Positions 33,005 to 43,813 of a stretch of DNA of 64,000 bases are shown here, in pieces. The stretch comes from Dactylonectria macrodidyma (lineage: Eukaryota > Ascomycota > Sordariomycetes > Hypocreales > Nectriaceae): the NCBI GenBank assembly GCA_020744425.1, contig JAGMUV010000003.1:2170001-2234000 (forward strand). The letters run 5' to 3'. Each line of letters starts with the position of its first letter. Within the stretch, counting starts at the first letter, position 1. The translations under genes were made by a program, and so were the position numbers. The notes under the pieces are model-generated. The model was not told the origin of the DNA. It was given only the letters and a program-made list of their open reading frames with translations, and did no database searches.

Positions 33005-34139
33005 AATGAACGTATTCGTAATGAGCGTGTTAGTAAACAGAGTAGTGGTGTGCGTCTTTTCCGACTTCCGCCATTACTTGGCCATGGGACATGCGAGTTT
33101 AAGTAAGCAAAGACTACACAGTAACCATATTATTATCTTACGCCACCTCCTGACTTAGACAGCTTGGCTCTGGCAATCCAGTGAAATTCGTGGGGAAAGC
33201 TGTCCATAGCGCCTCATCATAGCGATGCTCGGGCGTGTAGGGCTGACCAGGCAAGCGGCTTAGAGCAGATCTAGACCCAACACTAACAGCAATTGGGTTA
33301 TTTGGTGGAAGGTCCGAAATTGCACTAACGCCTCGAAACAACCCGACTTAGTCCTTCATTTCGTCAAACCAGATAACACTGCTTGCGTTGAACCGTGAGT
33401 CGGCGCCGACGTGCTTATGCCGCATGTTGTGTATTGTTTCACGATTCCGAGATTTGGCAAAAAGGAAGGTTACACTGCTCTGCAGCTTGCCATCAGTACC
33501 TATGAGCCAGGTGTATGGGCTTCAACTGGTGCTCAAGCGTGCTCACCGGATAGATTCCGAAACACTTGGCGTCAATTCAGCTCATGGCTTTAACAACGCC
33601 ACCAATTTATAGCCTGAAACACACCAAAAGCATTTCTCGTATTTTCCGTGCTGGCTTCTGTGCCAATAGCATGCTCTCGTCATATTTAGGCGTTTAATTA
33701 GAGCCATCGGAGAAAAAAGCCAACGGTACTGGGGTAATTGTCTGGGGTTTCGGCACTTCACTTCATGGGCTTGATCAAAACATGTTTGGCTTTGTCAGCC
33801 GCCACTTGTTGGCAATGATGCATTGAAACTACCCTATAGAAGCTCATTTCTCCGACCTCAACCACAACAGCTTACTTAGTAGTCTTGAGGCATTCAGGCG
33901 ATAACTTGTCAACTCGACAGAAAGAGGGTGGTGGAAATGTCAGGGCCCACATTTTTATCTTAATATCGGGAGTCTGCGATTCAGAGTCGGTTTCAACCCT
34001 TCACAGCCTGTGGAACAACGAGTACACAAGATCTCTCAACACCAATGCTGCGATAATCATCATCTAGGCCACGTCTCCTCCCGCACCCGAAAGGCACATG
34101 TACCGTCGCAAACTTTAAGCCAGGCATAGGAAGGCGAAT
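33005..34139. other. Intergenic with a possible gene relic
   Basis: A divergent spacer between the cysteine-rich gene and the ASX-homology gene. Apart from the possible relic at 33138-33530, nothing is recognised. Confidence 0.5.
33138..33530 (-). pseudogene. Possible decayed coding frame, family unknown
   Basis: Reading leftward from about 33530, one minus-strand frame stays open for some 57 codons and meets a single TAA at about 33353-33355. It then continues in the same frame for about 70 more codons to a stop at 33138. The composition looks protein-like (for example HVGADSRF, VIWFDEMKD, LPPNNPIAVSVG, YTPEHRYDEALWTAFP). No start codon in good context and no clear splice sites flank it. 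It could be a truncated gene or chance; the protein family is not recognised. Confidence 0.25.
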
Positions 34140-35062
34140 ATGCGAGAACAAAATATTGTGGTCGGAGGCGGCGCGCCAGCACCTTCCTCATCACCACTGT
34201 CATCAGTTGGGGACCCTACCCCTACTGACCACTCACCCGATAAAATGCCCCCCGTGGAGAACATCAAGCTGTCGTCACCTTCCAGAACGAAATGTGCCTC
34301 GATTATCACCAAACCGAACACCAAGAAGAAGCGGGTGGTCGTCAAAAGAGCTGCCAAGAAATCAAGATGGGATGCCGAAAGCCTCCTCTCCGACCCCAAA
34401 TCACCTCTGGCTTCTGCGGACCTTAGAGTGAGTCAATGCACCGCGATCACAAATCAATATGATGCTGACTCCTGTTCCCGCAGACCATACTATCCAACCC
34501 CATGGCCTGGGATGTACTGGACAAAGAAGAGCAGGCGGAAATACTGGCGCTGTTCCCAGATGAACAACATGTATTGGGTGCTGGCACCCCAGATGCATGT
34601 CCGGATTTCGCGTCACTCATGAACGACGACAGCTTCCGTCACGACTGCGCCGCGTACACAGAGAACATTGCGCAAGGGCGGCATGACCCTGACTGGCTTG
34701 CTTCTGCTTGGGCCGCTCACGAGAGACGAATGGCGGGGGATTTCAACGAGCACCTAGAAACGAAGTTCAAGGACGACTGGGAAGTCGAGCTGCCCCCCGA
34801 GCTGCAGTCCAAGCCACGATCAGTCCCGACGATTGACGTAAGCGAGAGCGGCACCAAGATGAAGGATCCAGAGACGAAGCAAGACGAGGAAAAAAAGCTA
34901 GACAAAGAGGAAGTTGACGAACTGCAAGCAGCAACCCCAGATCACAAAGAACCCGAGATGGAGCGCAGGGTCGAACAGAAGAAGGTCATGGCAGTTTGCC
35001 GTCCAAGGAGAAGCACAAAACCAGTCAATTACGATGAGAAGAGTGAGGACGAACTGGCATGA
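34140..35062 (+). CDS. ASX-homology (ASXH/DEUBAD) domain protein
   Basis: Two exons, 34140-34427 and 34484-35062, give 288 residues. The intron splits the ASXH domain, which runs from about residue 72 (KSRWDAESLLSDPKSPLASA) through NPMAWDVLDKEEQAEILALFP and on to about residue 165. The domain has the ASXL-type LDKEEQ...LFPD motif. In animals ASXH/DEUBAD activates the deubiquitinase BAP1/Calypso on ubiquitinated H2A; in fungi the partner is not established. The N-terminus is Ser/Pro-rich, with a basic KKKRVVVKRAAKK patch that looks like a nuclear signal. The C-terminal third is Glu/Lys-rich. A second Met at 34245 could be used instead. Confidence 0.85.
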
Positions 35063-35485
35063 AGAATTGCAAGTGATTTCAAGTGGGAAAATCCTGTGAT
35101 AGTTGCTACATCACTTACCTACGGAACGGAATGGACTCTTCAACAAAATAATTCTCCATATCAAGTGGTTCGTCTTTGGCTTGACTGCATTGTGGTGTTG
35201 AATGGCGGGGTGCTGGAGGGCTAATCAGTGGATACCCCGCCATATTTCAGTGACGTCGGTAGTAAACTTGCCTAACATGCCCCTCCACGAACCGTCTTTG
35301 AGGTCCGCTTGGGAACTACGAGATCGAGGGCAAGCCGAAGACTTTCAACCACCGATTTCACTTATGCCTTGACGCACTTCGGCCCAAACAGCGGATCCAG
35401 CTCGCAGTGCAAACGGACAGGAATACCGGGAATAGAAACTGCCGTCACACAAGAAGGGTTCGATCCAGCAGAAACGTCGCCCAGA
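35063..35485. other. Spacer and elp5 leader
   Basis: 3' flank of the ASXH gene and elp5 upstream sequence. The elp5 frame stays open for 59 codons upstream of the chosen start (from 35309). That stretch is not conserved-looking. Confidence 0.5.
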
Positions 35486-36648
35486 ATGGCGCCGACCTCT
35501 AGCGCCCACACGCGCTCTCACAGCATCCTGCTCTTGCAAAAACTCTTGAATCTTCGCGACGGCGCAAGCCCGCTCACCCTCGTTATCGACAGCCTCGAGC
35601 AGCCTGCGCAACCCGTGCTGAGCGAGTTCGTTTCCCGGGCAAAGGTGATGTAATACGACCAGTCTATAAGGCTGGGGAGCTTGAAGGAGAGATCGAGGAC
35701 TAACGGTACATGCGCAGGTCTCCAAGACGTCGGTGATATTCCTCTCGTTTGTGTCGCTTAAGAAACCTCAAGATGTCGATATTTTCGTCAAAGCCGCGGG
35801 CAAGGACTTGAATTCTGTCCGGCGAGACTTGATCGCTCATTATCCTGCATTCAACCCCCTCGCCGCCAAAGAGAAGCAAACGCAGAGTGAGTTAGGATGA
35901 TGCCCTTTCATGACACTAATACTCATTGTCCTTTCTAGGAGCCGTGGTTATCGTCGACTCCCTCAACGCGCTGGCGTCGACCGCCCCAGACTCACTTGCA
36001 AGCTTTCTTTCCAGCATCATCACGCCCGCCGTTTCCATCGTCGGGGCGTACCATGACGACATCCCCATTGTGCTGCCCAGGTCCTTTAGCGAGTACGAAC
36101 CGCATCCGTTCACCATCTTGTGCCACCTGGCGACGGCCATCTTGAGGCTTTCCAGCTTGTATCAGGAAATCGAGCGGCAAAAGGCCCGCAACAGGAGTAT
36201 CCAGGAACCGGAATGGGGCTTGGGCGAGGATCGCGAGGGTGTTCTCGTCGGCCTCAAGGGGCGAGGCAGGGACAAGAGCGAGGCTAGCGATGGCGTGGCA
36301 ATGCACATGGAGCTGCGGCGACGCAGCGGCAGATCGGTGTCTGAGAAGTTTATCCTCAACCGCAGCAAAGCGCCTGAATCATCGGCACCGATCCTTGGCA
36401 AGATCTGCCTGTTGGCGGACCACCCGATGCTGCGGGCACCAGCAGACGACGGTGAAACGGGCGAGGGTGAAGAAGAGCCCGAGAGCACATTCAACCTCGG
36501 ACTGACGGAGAAGCAAAGAAAGGACAGAGAGGGAATTGTGTTGCCGTACTTTGACGCGCAGACGGATATCGGAGCAGGCGAGGGAGGAAGAATATTATAC
36601 GAGATGGGGAGGGAGGATGACTTTGATGACGAGGAGGACGAGATATAG
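35486..36648 (+). CDS. elp5: Elongator complex subunit Elp5 (Iki1)
   Basis: Three exons, 35486-35644, 35718-35886 and 35939-36648, give 345 residues. The start MAPTSSAHTRSHSILLLQKLLNLRD is typical of filamentous fungal Elp5. A RecA-like fold follows: SPLTLVIDSLEQ, VIFLSFVSLKKPQDVD, VVIVDSLNAL. The end is the acidic conserved tail (LPYFDAQTD...ILYEMGREDDFD). Elp4-Elp5-Elp6 form the hexameric ring of Elongator, which is needed for the wobble-uridine modification mcm5U of tRNAs. The family lacks functional Walker motifs, and none is visible here. Both introns are 50-75 nt with clear acceptors. Confidence 0.9.
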
Positions 36649-37421
36649 GCTACCGACAAGACGAGACAAACTGAAAAAAAAAACAAAAAAAAAACGCATT
36701 CGACAACACTACAAGTTTATATTGACTGGAGAATTTTATATACTTGAATATCTGGCTGGATTTCGAGTAATGGAAAGAAGCCACATGGCATTGGATGTTC
36801 TCTCATTTACTTGATGGCGACATGGCGATCTGGGTGAGGGTGATGTTCATTCCAATACTGTCAAAACCCGCCTTTAGCCACGTCATCGAACCGCCTGGGC
36901 TAAAAAAAAAAATCAGGTAGTAAACCCTATCTTGAAACAAACCAAGGAAATTGGAAAGACAGATCGAACCCTTCCAGGTTATTAGTCGTGGTGTTTCCTC
37001 GTTGGAAAAGTATCAAGCATCCGTTGAGGTGGCACGCCAAGCCTGTTATCTTATCAGCCCCCCGGACTTTAAAGCAAGTGGCAGACGGCTCTCAAAGCAG
37101 TCCATTGAAACGACCTCGAACCAGAACGACGACACGGCCGCAAACCATCTCTCAACACCATTTCGCGATCCCCTCGGCCTCAGCAATCCCGTACGCTGCA
37201 GCCGTGCGAATTCGGATTGCCCTGGTCTCGTGGCTTCATCTGCATCTGCCTGTTCCGCGTTCGACGTCATCGCTTCGAGCTTGTGCCCATCGCGTGGTGT
37301 TCTTGACACGTTGGGGTCTCGGTCCGGCGCCAGGGAACTCGATATAAACTACCGCCCTCGACCGCGGAGCCACCCTCTCCTCGGCCCCCCCCGACACGAT
37401 TCCTTTTCCACAGCCGCCGCC
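36649..37421. other. Intergenic, elp5 3' flank and sec22 promoter
   Basis: An A-rich tract near 36672-36696 and another near 36900-36913 follow elp5. The 150 bases before 37422 are C/T-rich leader. No gene seen. Confidence 0.55.
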
Positions 37422-38206
37422 ATGATCTACTCTACGCAAATATCTAGGCTAGACGGTATGCGTATCTTGCCCAGGGTCTAGGAGAATACAGCTAACATGT
37501 GTCCTAGGCCTCATGCTCTGCGCCTCTGTAGATGAGGAACAGGTATAGCCACCACCTCCTCCACCATTACCGCCCTCCTCCCTTCGTTCGAACCCGACAC
37601 TAACATATCATCGTCTCCCCCCTACAGGCAGAGGCCGCCCTCGTCGAAACCAAGCAAAACGTCCGCCAAGTCCTCCGCAAGCTTACGCGCAACTCGGAGG
37701 CGCAGGCCAGCATCGAGACAGGCCCGCACACGCTGCACTACCTGATCGACCAGGACATCGTCTTCCTAACCGTCTGCGCGGCCTCGTACCCGCGCAAGCT
37801 CGCCTTCACTTACCTCGCCGACCTGGCCCGCGAGTTCACCACCACCTACCCCATCGCCCAGGTCCACTCGCCCTCGATGCGGCCCTACGCCTTCATGGAG
37901 TTCGACAACTTCATCGCCAAGAGCAAGACCACCTACGCAGACGCCCGTGCAGCGCAGAACCTCGACAAGGTCAATGACGAGCTGCGCGACGTCACCAAGG
38001 TCATGACCAAGAACATCGAGGACCTGCTCTACCGCGGCGACAGCCTCGAGCGCATGGGCGAGCTGAGCTCTCGCCTGCGCGATGACAGCAAAAAGTACCG
38101 ACGCGCTGCCGTCCGCATCAACTGGGAGCTGCTTATCAAGCAGTACGCGCCGTTTGCTGGCCTGGGGTTCATCATCCTGGTCTTCATCTACTGGCGATTT
38201 TTCTAA
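37422..38206 (+). CDS. sec22: R-SNARE Sec22
   Basis: Three exons, 37422-37455, 37508-37542 and 37628-38206, give 215 residues, the standard Sec22 length. The two tiny leading exons encode MIYSTQISRLDG and LMLCASVDEEQ, and both junctions are in frame. The longin domain covers residues 1-120 (LHYLIDQDIVFLTVCAASYPRKLAFTYL...). The SNARE helix contains the zero-layer Arg in NIEDLLYRGDSLERM. A single C-terminal anchor (FAGLGFIILVFIYWRFF) ends the protein. Sec22 acts in ER-Golgi vesicle fusion in both directions. A long antisense open frame over exon 3 is a shadow. Confidence 0.96.
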
Positions 38207-38655
38207 GTACCGATCCATAATACATATATGTCTACATATATATCCACCATTCAGCGAGGCGCACCCGCATGCAGGTTTCTCTTTTGGGGCTTTTCAGTGA
38301 TTGACGAAACCAGTGGCAGGCGAGAGATTTTAGGGGATATCCCGGAGTATCAAGAAACGACAGGGAGCAAAATGTTTTGCAAAAGGCTATGTACATTATG
38401 TGACTATTTACGTTGGCTTCATCATGTCCAGTTTCGTTTTGGTGGTCAGTCTCTAGCGAGCTCGTCAAGGCCGTAACTTTAGTGCTTTGCCCCTAGTCCG
38501 TGTTGCCCTTCCTACCTTAGGTACCCATCTAAGAGAAGGACTTTCCGAGACTCCATACTCCGTATCCTAAATGTCCCAAACAAATCATTTCAACAAACAT
38601 CATAAAGCAAGGTCCAGAAGCGACGGGGAGGATGTTGCGTTGGGTGGCACGTGGC
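38207..38655. other. Intergenic, convergent ends
   Basis: 3' flanks of sec22 and the next minus-strand gene. It contains one TACTCCGTA motif at 38556-38564. No gene seen. Confidence 0.55.
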
Positions 38656-39765
38656 CTACATCACCAGGCAGCTATCCGTTTTCCCAGGTTGTGAAGAGGT
38701 CGGCGCTGTTGTCGTGTGTTGCCATTCTAGGTGTTCCCGGAACGTGTCCATTTCCTCGTAGCCGAGATCTGGGTGGTATGCATCGTCCTCGTCGTATTCT
38801 TCCTGGGGTTCGGCCGACTCATCTTCGCAGTACGGACATAGAAGGCCAGCCATCCAGTCGCGGTGCTGAGGCGCAACATGGTTTGCAATGGCAACGGGGG
38901 CAAAGACAATTTGCTTCTCCTCGTGGTTGGACCTGCTGAAACCCGTGGCCTGCCAGTGGGGGTTATCGGTCGTCGGGGACAGGGTCAAGATTGGCGATGC
39001 GGCGGCCTCCTGGAACGTTCGCAGCGAGGGCATAGCCTCGAGGTCTTCCCATATAATGTGTCCATCGCAAAAGTCGCACACGAATGCTACATCGCGGTCG
39101 CTAAATCGCTGAAACGACCCAACGCTGTTGCACAATTGGAGCTCTTCGCGATACCTTCGATGGTATTCCGACTCGTCGGGGACGGCGCGGTTCCTGGTCC
39201 ACTCACGCTGTTTTCGGTACACGAGAAAGGCGCCGAGGCAGCGCGAAGAGGCCTCCTTTTCCGAGGTGAATATGCGACGCGCGGCTCGACATTGGGCGCG
39301 GTGGAGTTGTCGCTGGAGGTCTTGGGTCTCGCGCACCCAGACAGGGTTGATTGGACCGCCTGAACGACACCAGTCCCTTAGGTTTTGGATGTGAGTATGG
39401 AAGTGGGCTTTCAAAGCTCTCAATTCTTCTAATGAATCATCTGGGGGTTCATGTCAGCAGCTAAGTCAAGGGTTACGAGTGCGGGGTGCATTGAGTAAGG
39501 GACATGGCGGCATCATCATGCTGGTGTAGTGGGGGGACTACGCACGTTTGCGATCGTTTTCATAGTAGGCCTGGCCATTCACAAGGGTCGACAAGTATTG
39601 GAAGTCCTTCTTGGCATCGTCCAGCACCAGCGCGAGAGCTCGTTCCTGCTCATGCTCGTCGGGCCCCCACTGGCGCTTATCGGTCAAGCTGAGGATGCGC
39701 AGCCCTTCGGCGATCAGGGTCGCGATGGCCGCTAACAAGCTTCCGACCGAGTCAAAGCTGCTCAT
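38656..39765 (-). CDS. Unknown conserved-looking protein with Cys/His motifs
   Basis: Two exons, 39546-39765 and 38656-39440, give 334 residues. I do not recognise the family. Residues 1-75 form a helical region (MSSFDSVGSLLAAIATLIAEG...) and the middle is Arg/Glu-rich helix. A CDFC pair lies near residue 196, and a C-terminal part has CPYC followed about 45 residues later by HLEWQH. The CxxC...HxxxxH spacing is longer than a classical zinc finger but could bind metal. Between them lies an acidic stretch (EEYDEDDAYHPD). Both exons splice at good GT/AG sites in phase. The start at 39765 is chosen because it begins the helical segment; an upstream in-frame Met at 39828 is less likely. Confidence 0.7.
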
Positions 39766-41709
39766 GGTTTGGGGGAGAGGGAGGGAGGAGTCGAGTCGAG
39801 TGATCTCTGGGGCGACGCAGCCCGTCAAAGCGTTTCGGAGCGTAGGCGCAAGTTGGTCGCGTGCGTGTCGTCGAGCTGCAAGTAGACCCTTTGCTTGGGA
39901 GGGCGATATTGAGGGGCTTTCGAGAGAGAGATCGTAGAGGTCAAGAGTGGGAGGAAGGACACCTCATTCACCGTCGTCGTCGCGGGGCGAGGAGCAGTGT
40001 CCGAAGAGGGTACATGGGCGGATTGTCGGCTCGAACCGGGAACCGGCTCGAAGCAGAGCACGACAGCCAAAGGAGGGAGGCGGGATGTGCGCTTTTATTA
40101 TGAGTTGCTGATGCTGTTGCTAGGTGCAGGTCTGGGCAGGGCGATAGATGCAGGCGGGCGTGAGCGTGGGCGCTGCAAGGGCATGAGGCTGAGCACCTGG
40201 CTGCGGTAGACCTGCAGTGCCGAAGCGGGAACGTGGGACACAAGTGGCCCAGTCGCCCAGTGGGTGCTATTGTAATGCGTCCGTCGCCTGAACCCGCCCT
40301 GGAGGGGTGCTCTGGGGTGCTTCCTCGGAGCTCCGTAGCGTCTGTTGTTCCTTTTTGCGGGCACAACGGGGGAGATGCAGAGACGCAAAGACCAGGGCAA
40401 GGGTGTTGAATGGGGAAAGTATCGTGAGATGGCGTCGGCCCCAGTGAGGCTGTGTGTGAGACTAGAACGCAGCGCAGGTTGCAGTGCCCTGTGCCCGATT
40501 TGGGGTTCTCACTAAAATGGACCCCTGACTTGACGATGATGATGACAGAAGTGAAGAATAGAAGGGGGGAAGGAATGAGAAAGGGAGGAGAGAGTGGACG
40601 AAAGTAAAGACTCGCCAGACATGGCTGTTAGTTTCGTTGTAGCTTTCCATATTGTTTTTGTTCGTCTATGCTGCAACGTTGTAGGTTTTAGGCATCTGTC
40701 CAAGTCCCGCTACCAATGACGGAATGGGGATCGGTTGCCCATCAATGTGGGTGGCTTGGTTTCAAACTCATGTTCTTTGTTCCCAGCGCCCCTCCCAGTG
40801 CGCCAAAGCGCCCTCTGCCCACTGAAGCAGCCCTGTAAAAGACTCCCTAGGGCCCTGGGGGACTCTCGGAGACACCGCCGAGGCCCAGCGGGAAAACAGG
40901 GGGAAACGGGGACGGGGCTTGTCGTCATGTCGTTGCGTCCGCCCTTGCAGCGTGCCATCTGGGGCGCTTCTGGTAGCCCCCCCCCAGCGCCCTCAGCCAC
41001 GCCTATAAGCCCTGGCGCTCCGCTATGACGCTCATGCTTCCGGGGGTCTTCCAGGGAGCTCTGTAACGGATCTGCAGCAGCCCAAAGCTCGCTAGGAAGT
41101 ATGTTAGTACGAAGCGACGAATTGTGATTACGTGCATTGCGTTGTTGTCACGCTCCATAGGAGCTCTTGCTGGGCTTTGTTCCAAGGGTTGCTTGTGGGT
41201 TGTGACGCATGGGACTGGACCGACAGCCTGAATGGCCGTTGACGCCGTTGCAACCGCTTGAGTGTAGGTACCTACGCAAGTACGGTAGGGCTGGGATGGA
41301 GGGTGGCAACATGATTGGGTTCGTCGATGCGGATTGACTTGCTAAGTCTAGAATGGACTAAGTTGTCTGAGTCCAGACACCTGGGTGACCGGGACTTAGG
41401 CCCAGGCGTTCAACACGAGCAGTCAGGGTACTGATGTGAATGATTCGCATGTGGGATATGTCTTGAAACATTGGCGTGCAGTCTACTGTATCATGTGAAT
41501 ATTGTGATGAGTTTTCTCGACAGTTGGTCGGGACTTGCTATCAATTATCAAATAATATTCAGCCAAATATAAGAGGTAATCGGACAGACATCCTCCCCGG
41601 CCTTTTTTCAAGCCTTTCATCCCATCTTCCGAAATGCACTTCTGCTTCCGACAGGCACTTCTGTTTCCAATAGGAAACACAGAGGCAAATCTGGGCGAAA
41701 CCTCCTGAT
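39766..41709. other. Intergenic, 1.9 kb, no gene recognised
   Basis: The upstream side holds the promoter of the unknown minus-strand gene. The remainder is 3' flank of the CLPTM1-family gene and GC-rich or purine-rich sequence without a credible coding frame. An unseen non-coding transcript is possible. Confidence 0.5.
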
Positions 41710-43813
41710 TTACTTTCTCTTCTTGGCCTTGCCGGTATCGGCACCCGTGGTCTTGCCCTCGATCTGCTTAATCTTTTCAGCAGTCACCTCCTTAGCTACT
41801 TCGCTCTCGACCTCCTTCTTAACCTCGGCCTCATCATCATCACCGCCCTGACCAAACTCGTTAACACGAGAGTAGTCGATCCGGTATGCCCATCGCTGGT
41901 AAATGTAGATGAAGAAGATGATGTCGTCACGGAATGTCGACAGCCGGTGCAGGAACGGCATCTTGATGGTGAAAGCAAACAGGTCGTCGATGAAGGTGTT
42001 GAGGAACTTGTACATCATGGCCTTGGCTGGCATGTGCGCCACGCTCTTGAGGCGGTAGTTGATGTACAACGATGGGATCATCATTAGGAAACCGTACGCA
42101 TACACAGATCCTACTAGGGTGGTGAGGACGTACGAGTACCAGGACTTGTGCGTATCGTAGAAGAGCGAGTATATGCCGTACGCGATCAGGAGGGGCACGG
42201 CAGCAATGTACACGTACTTGAAGGCGATCTCATCGTACTCCTTGGTCTTCTCTTCGGTCTCCGTAAGCTTCTGCTTGTCCTCGAAGATGACAGCAAACGG
42301 AAGCCAGGATCCAGGGGGGCTAGGACCCACCCGCACGTTGACGACCGTGGTAACCTTCCAGAACTCGATGAGAATGCCCACCACTTGGGTGCCCAAGATC
42401 ATCCAGCTAGTGTTTTGCGAGTTGTCCAGAAGATAGAGGAAGATGACTGTTTGCATGAAGACGTTGGCCAGGATGGATCGCACCGAGATGCCAACGTTGT
42501 CCTTCTTCTTGCGGTAGTGGGCGATATCGGAACCGAACGCGAGCGTTTCCAAGAACATGTGTGCGATACTGACCACGATGGTGATGCCAAGAAGGATGGG
42601 GTTTGTGTCAATGAAGATTTCCTTGATCATTTCCATCTCTGAGCCATCACCACCGCCGGGGAGTGCATTGCCATGGGCGGCTTGGCGGGCGGCCTCCTTG
42701 GAACTGGCCTCCATCGTGGCCATGATCTGGAACTGCCAGCTAACCAGGTTACCGATATCGACGCGAATGGGCAACTCAGTCACAGTCTCGTTCAAAGGAG
42801 ACATGTGGCTTGTTAGTTGCCAGAAGGTGTTGACAAACAGAACCGGGTCTACAATGGTTAGCTCAGTTAGTTACAAAGAAGGCCAGGTGTTTGACATACA
42901 ATACCAGCCATTCTGGCCAGTACCATCACGGGCACCAGTGGCCTCGAGACGGAAGAACTGCCTGATAGGTGGAGTGAGCGACGCCAAGTCCTTGACGCCC
43001 AAGTCAGGAACGAAAGAAAAGGTTGCGTTGGGGTGATAGTGGTTGGTGATGATAGGTCCAGTATGCTCTTCTTTCTCGGGAGTTTCCTCGTCTGGCTCAG
43101 GGGAGTTGTCCAGCAGGTTTCGGGTCTTTGCAACCTTCTTCTGGGGAAGATATTGTGTCAAGGGCCATACGAAATGATACGCCTTGGCGGGATCGAATCC
43201 TGGCTGCTTGGGATCAAGATTGCTACCGGGGAGACCGACGTAGAAGTGGCCCCACAGAGTGCCGTTGTTCTGGACCGACTTGGGAACGGGGAATGTCTTC
43301 TCTACCACACGCTTGTCCGAGTAGTTGTTGAGGTGGAACTTGTCTTCCTGTACGATAAGGTATTCGGCGGGGACCTGGGAGATCGGCTCCGGGTTGAAGG
43401 AGGGCGAGACGGTGACGACGATATCGAGAAGGCTATCTTGGGGCCAGATTGGCGCAACCTTCTTGGGGATGCGGTGGTACTTGGCGCCCTCATTGAGCTC
43501 CTTCGGCCGGAACTCGAACGGCGGGATACCTTCGACGTTCCCGGGAACTTTGATGATCTCGCCGGTCTCGGGGTGAGTCGCATCGACACCTGTCTGGTCT
43601 TTCCTGGTTGCGTAGCTGACGGCAAAGTTGATGCCAAAGTAGACGGCACCGCCAAGGAGAAGTTTGTTGAAAGTTAGGCCCTAAGGATGAAATTCTCATT
43701 AGCGACGGCTTCTAAATTACGATTGGATCCGGTTCTTGACCGTTGCGACTTACACCACCACCTCCTTGTTGCTGGTCGGCCGGCTGGCGAGGCAAGACGG
43801 CTGCTTCGGCCAT
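41710..43813 (-). CDS. CLPTM1-family multi-pass membrane protein
   Basis: Three exons, 43754-43813, 42900-43680 and 41710-42848, give 659 residues. The luminal N-terminal half has the family pattern (WGHFYVG, then YYPVLFVNTFWQL across the last splice). Five or more membrane segments follow, among them ILLGITIVVSIAHMFLETLA, VFMQTVIFLYLL, IAAVPLLIAYGIYSLFY and YVLTTLVGSVYAYGFLMM. The block NTFIDDLFAFTIKMPFLHRLSTFRDD is the CLPTM1 signature. The C-terminus is a charged Lys/Glu tail ending KKRK, a possible ER-retrieval signal. CLPTM1/CLPTM1L proteins are ER proteins, the latter described as a lipid scramblase for GPI precursors; the fungal role is inferred. It is divergent from the LOG gene. Confidence 0.93.

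Noticed and set aside
35455..35470. tRNA B-box-like GGTTCGATCC
   Set aside because: No matching A box or cloverleaf around it.
37766..38218. 150-codon minus-strand open frame
   Set aside because: Antisense to sec22 exon 3.
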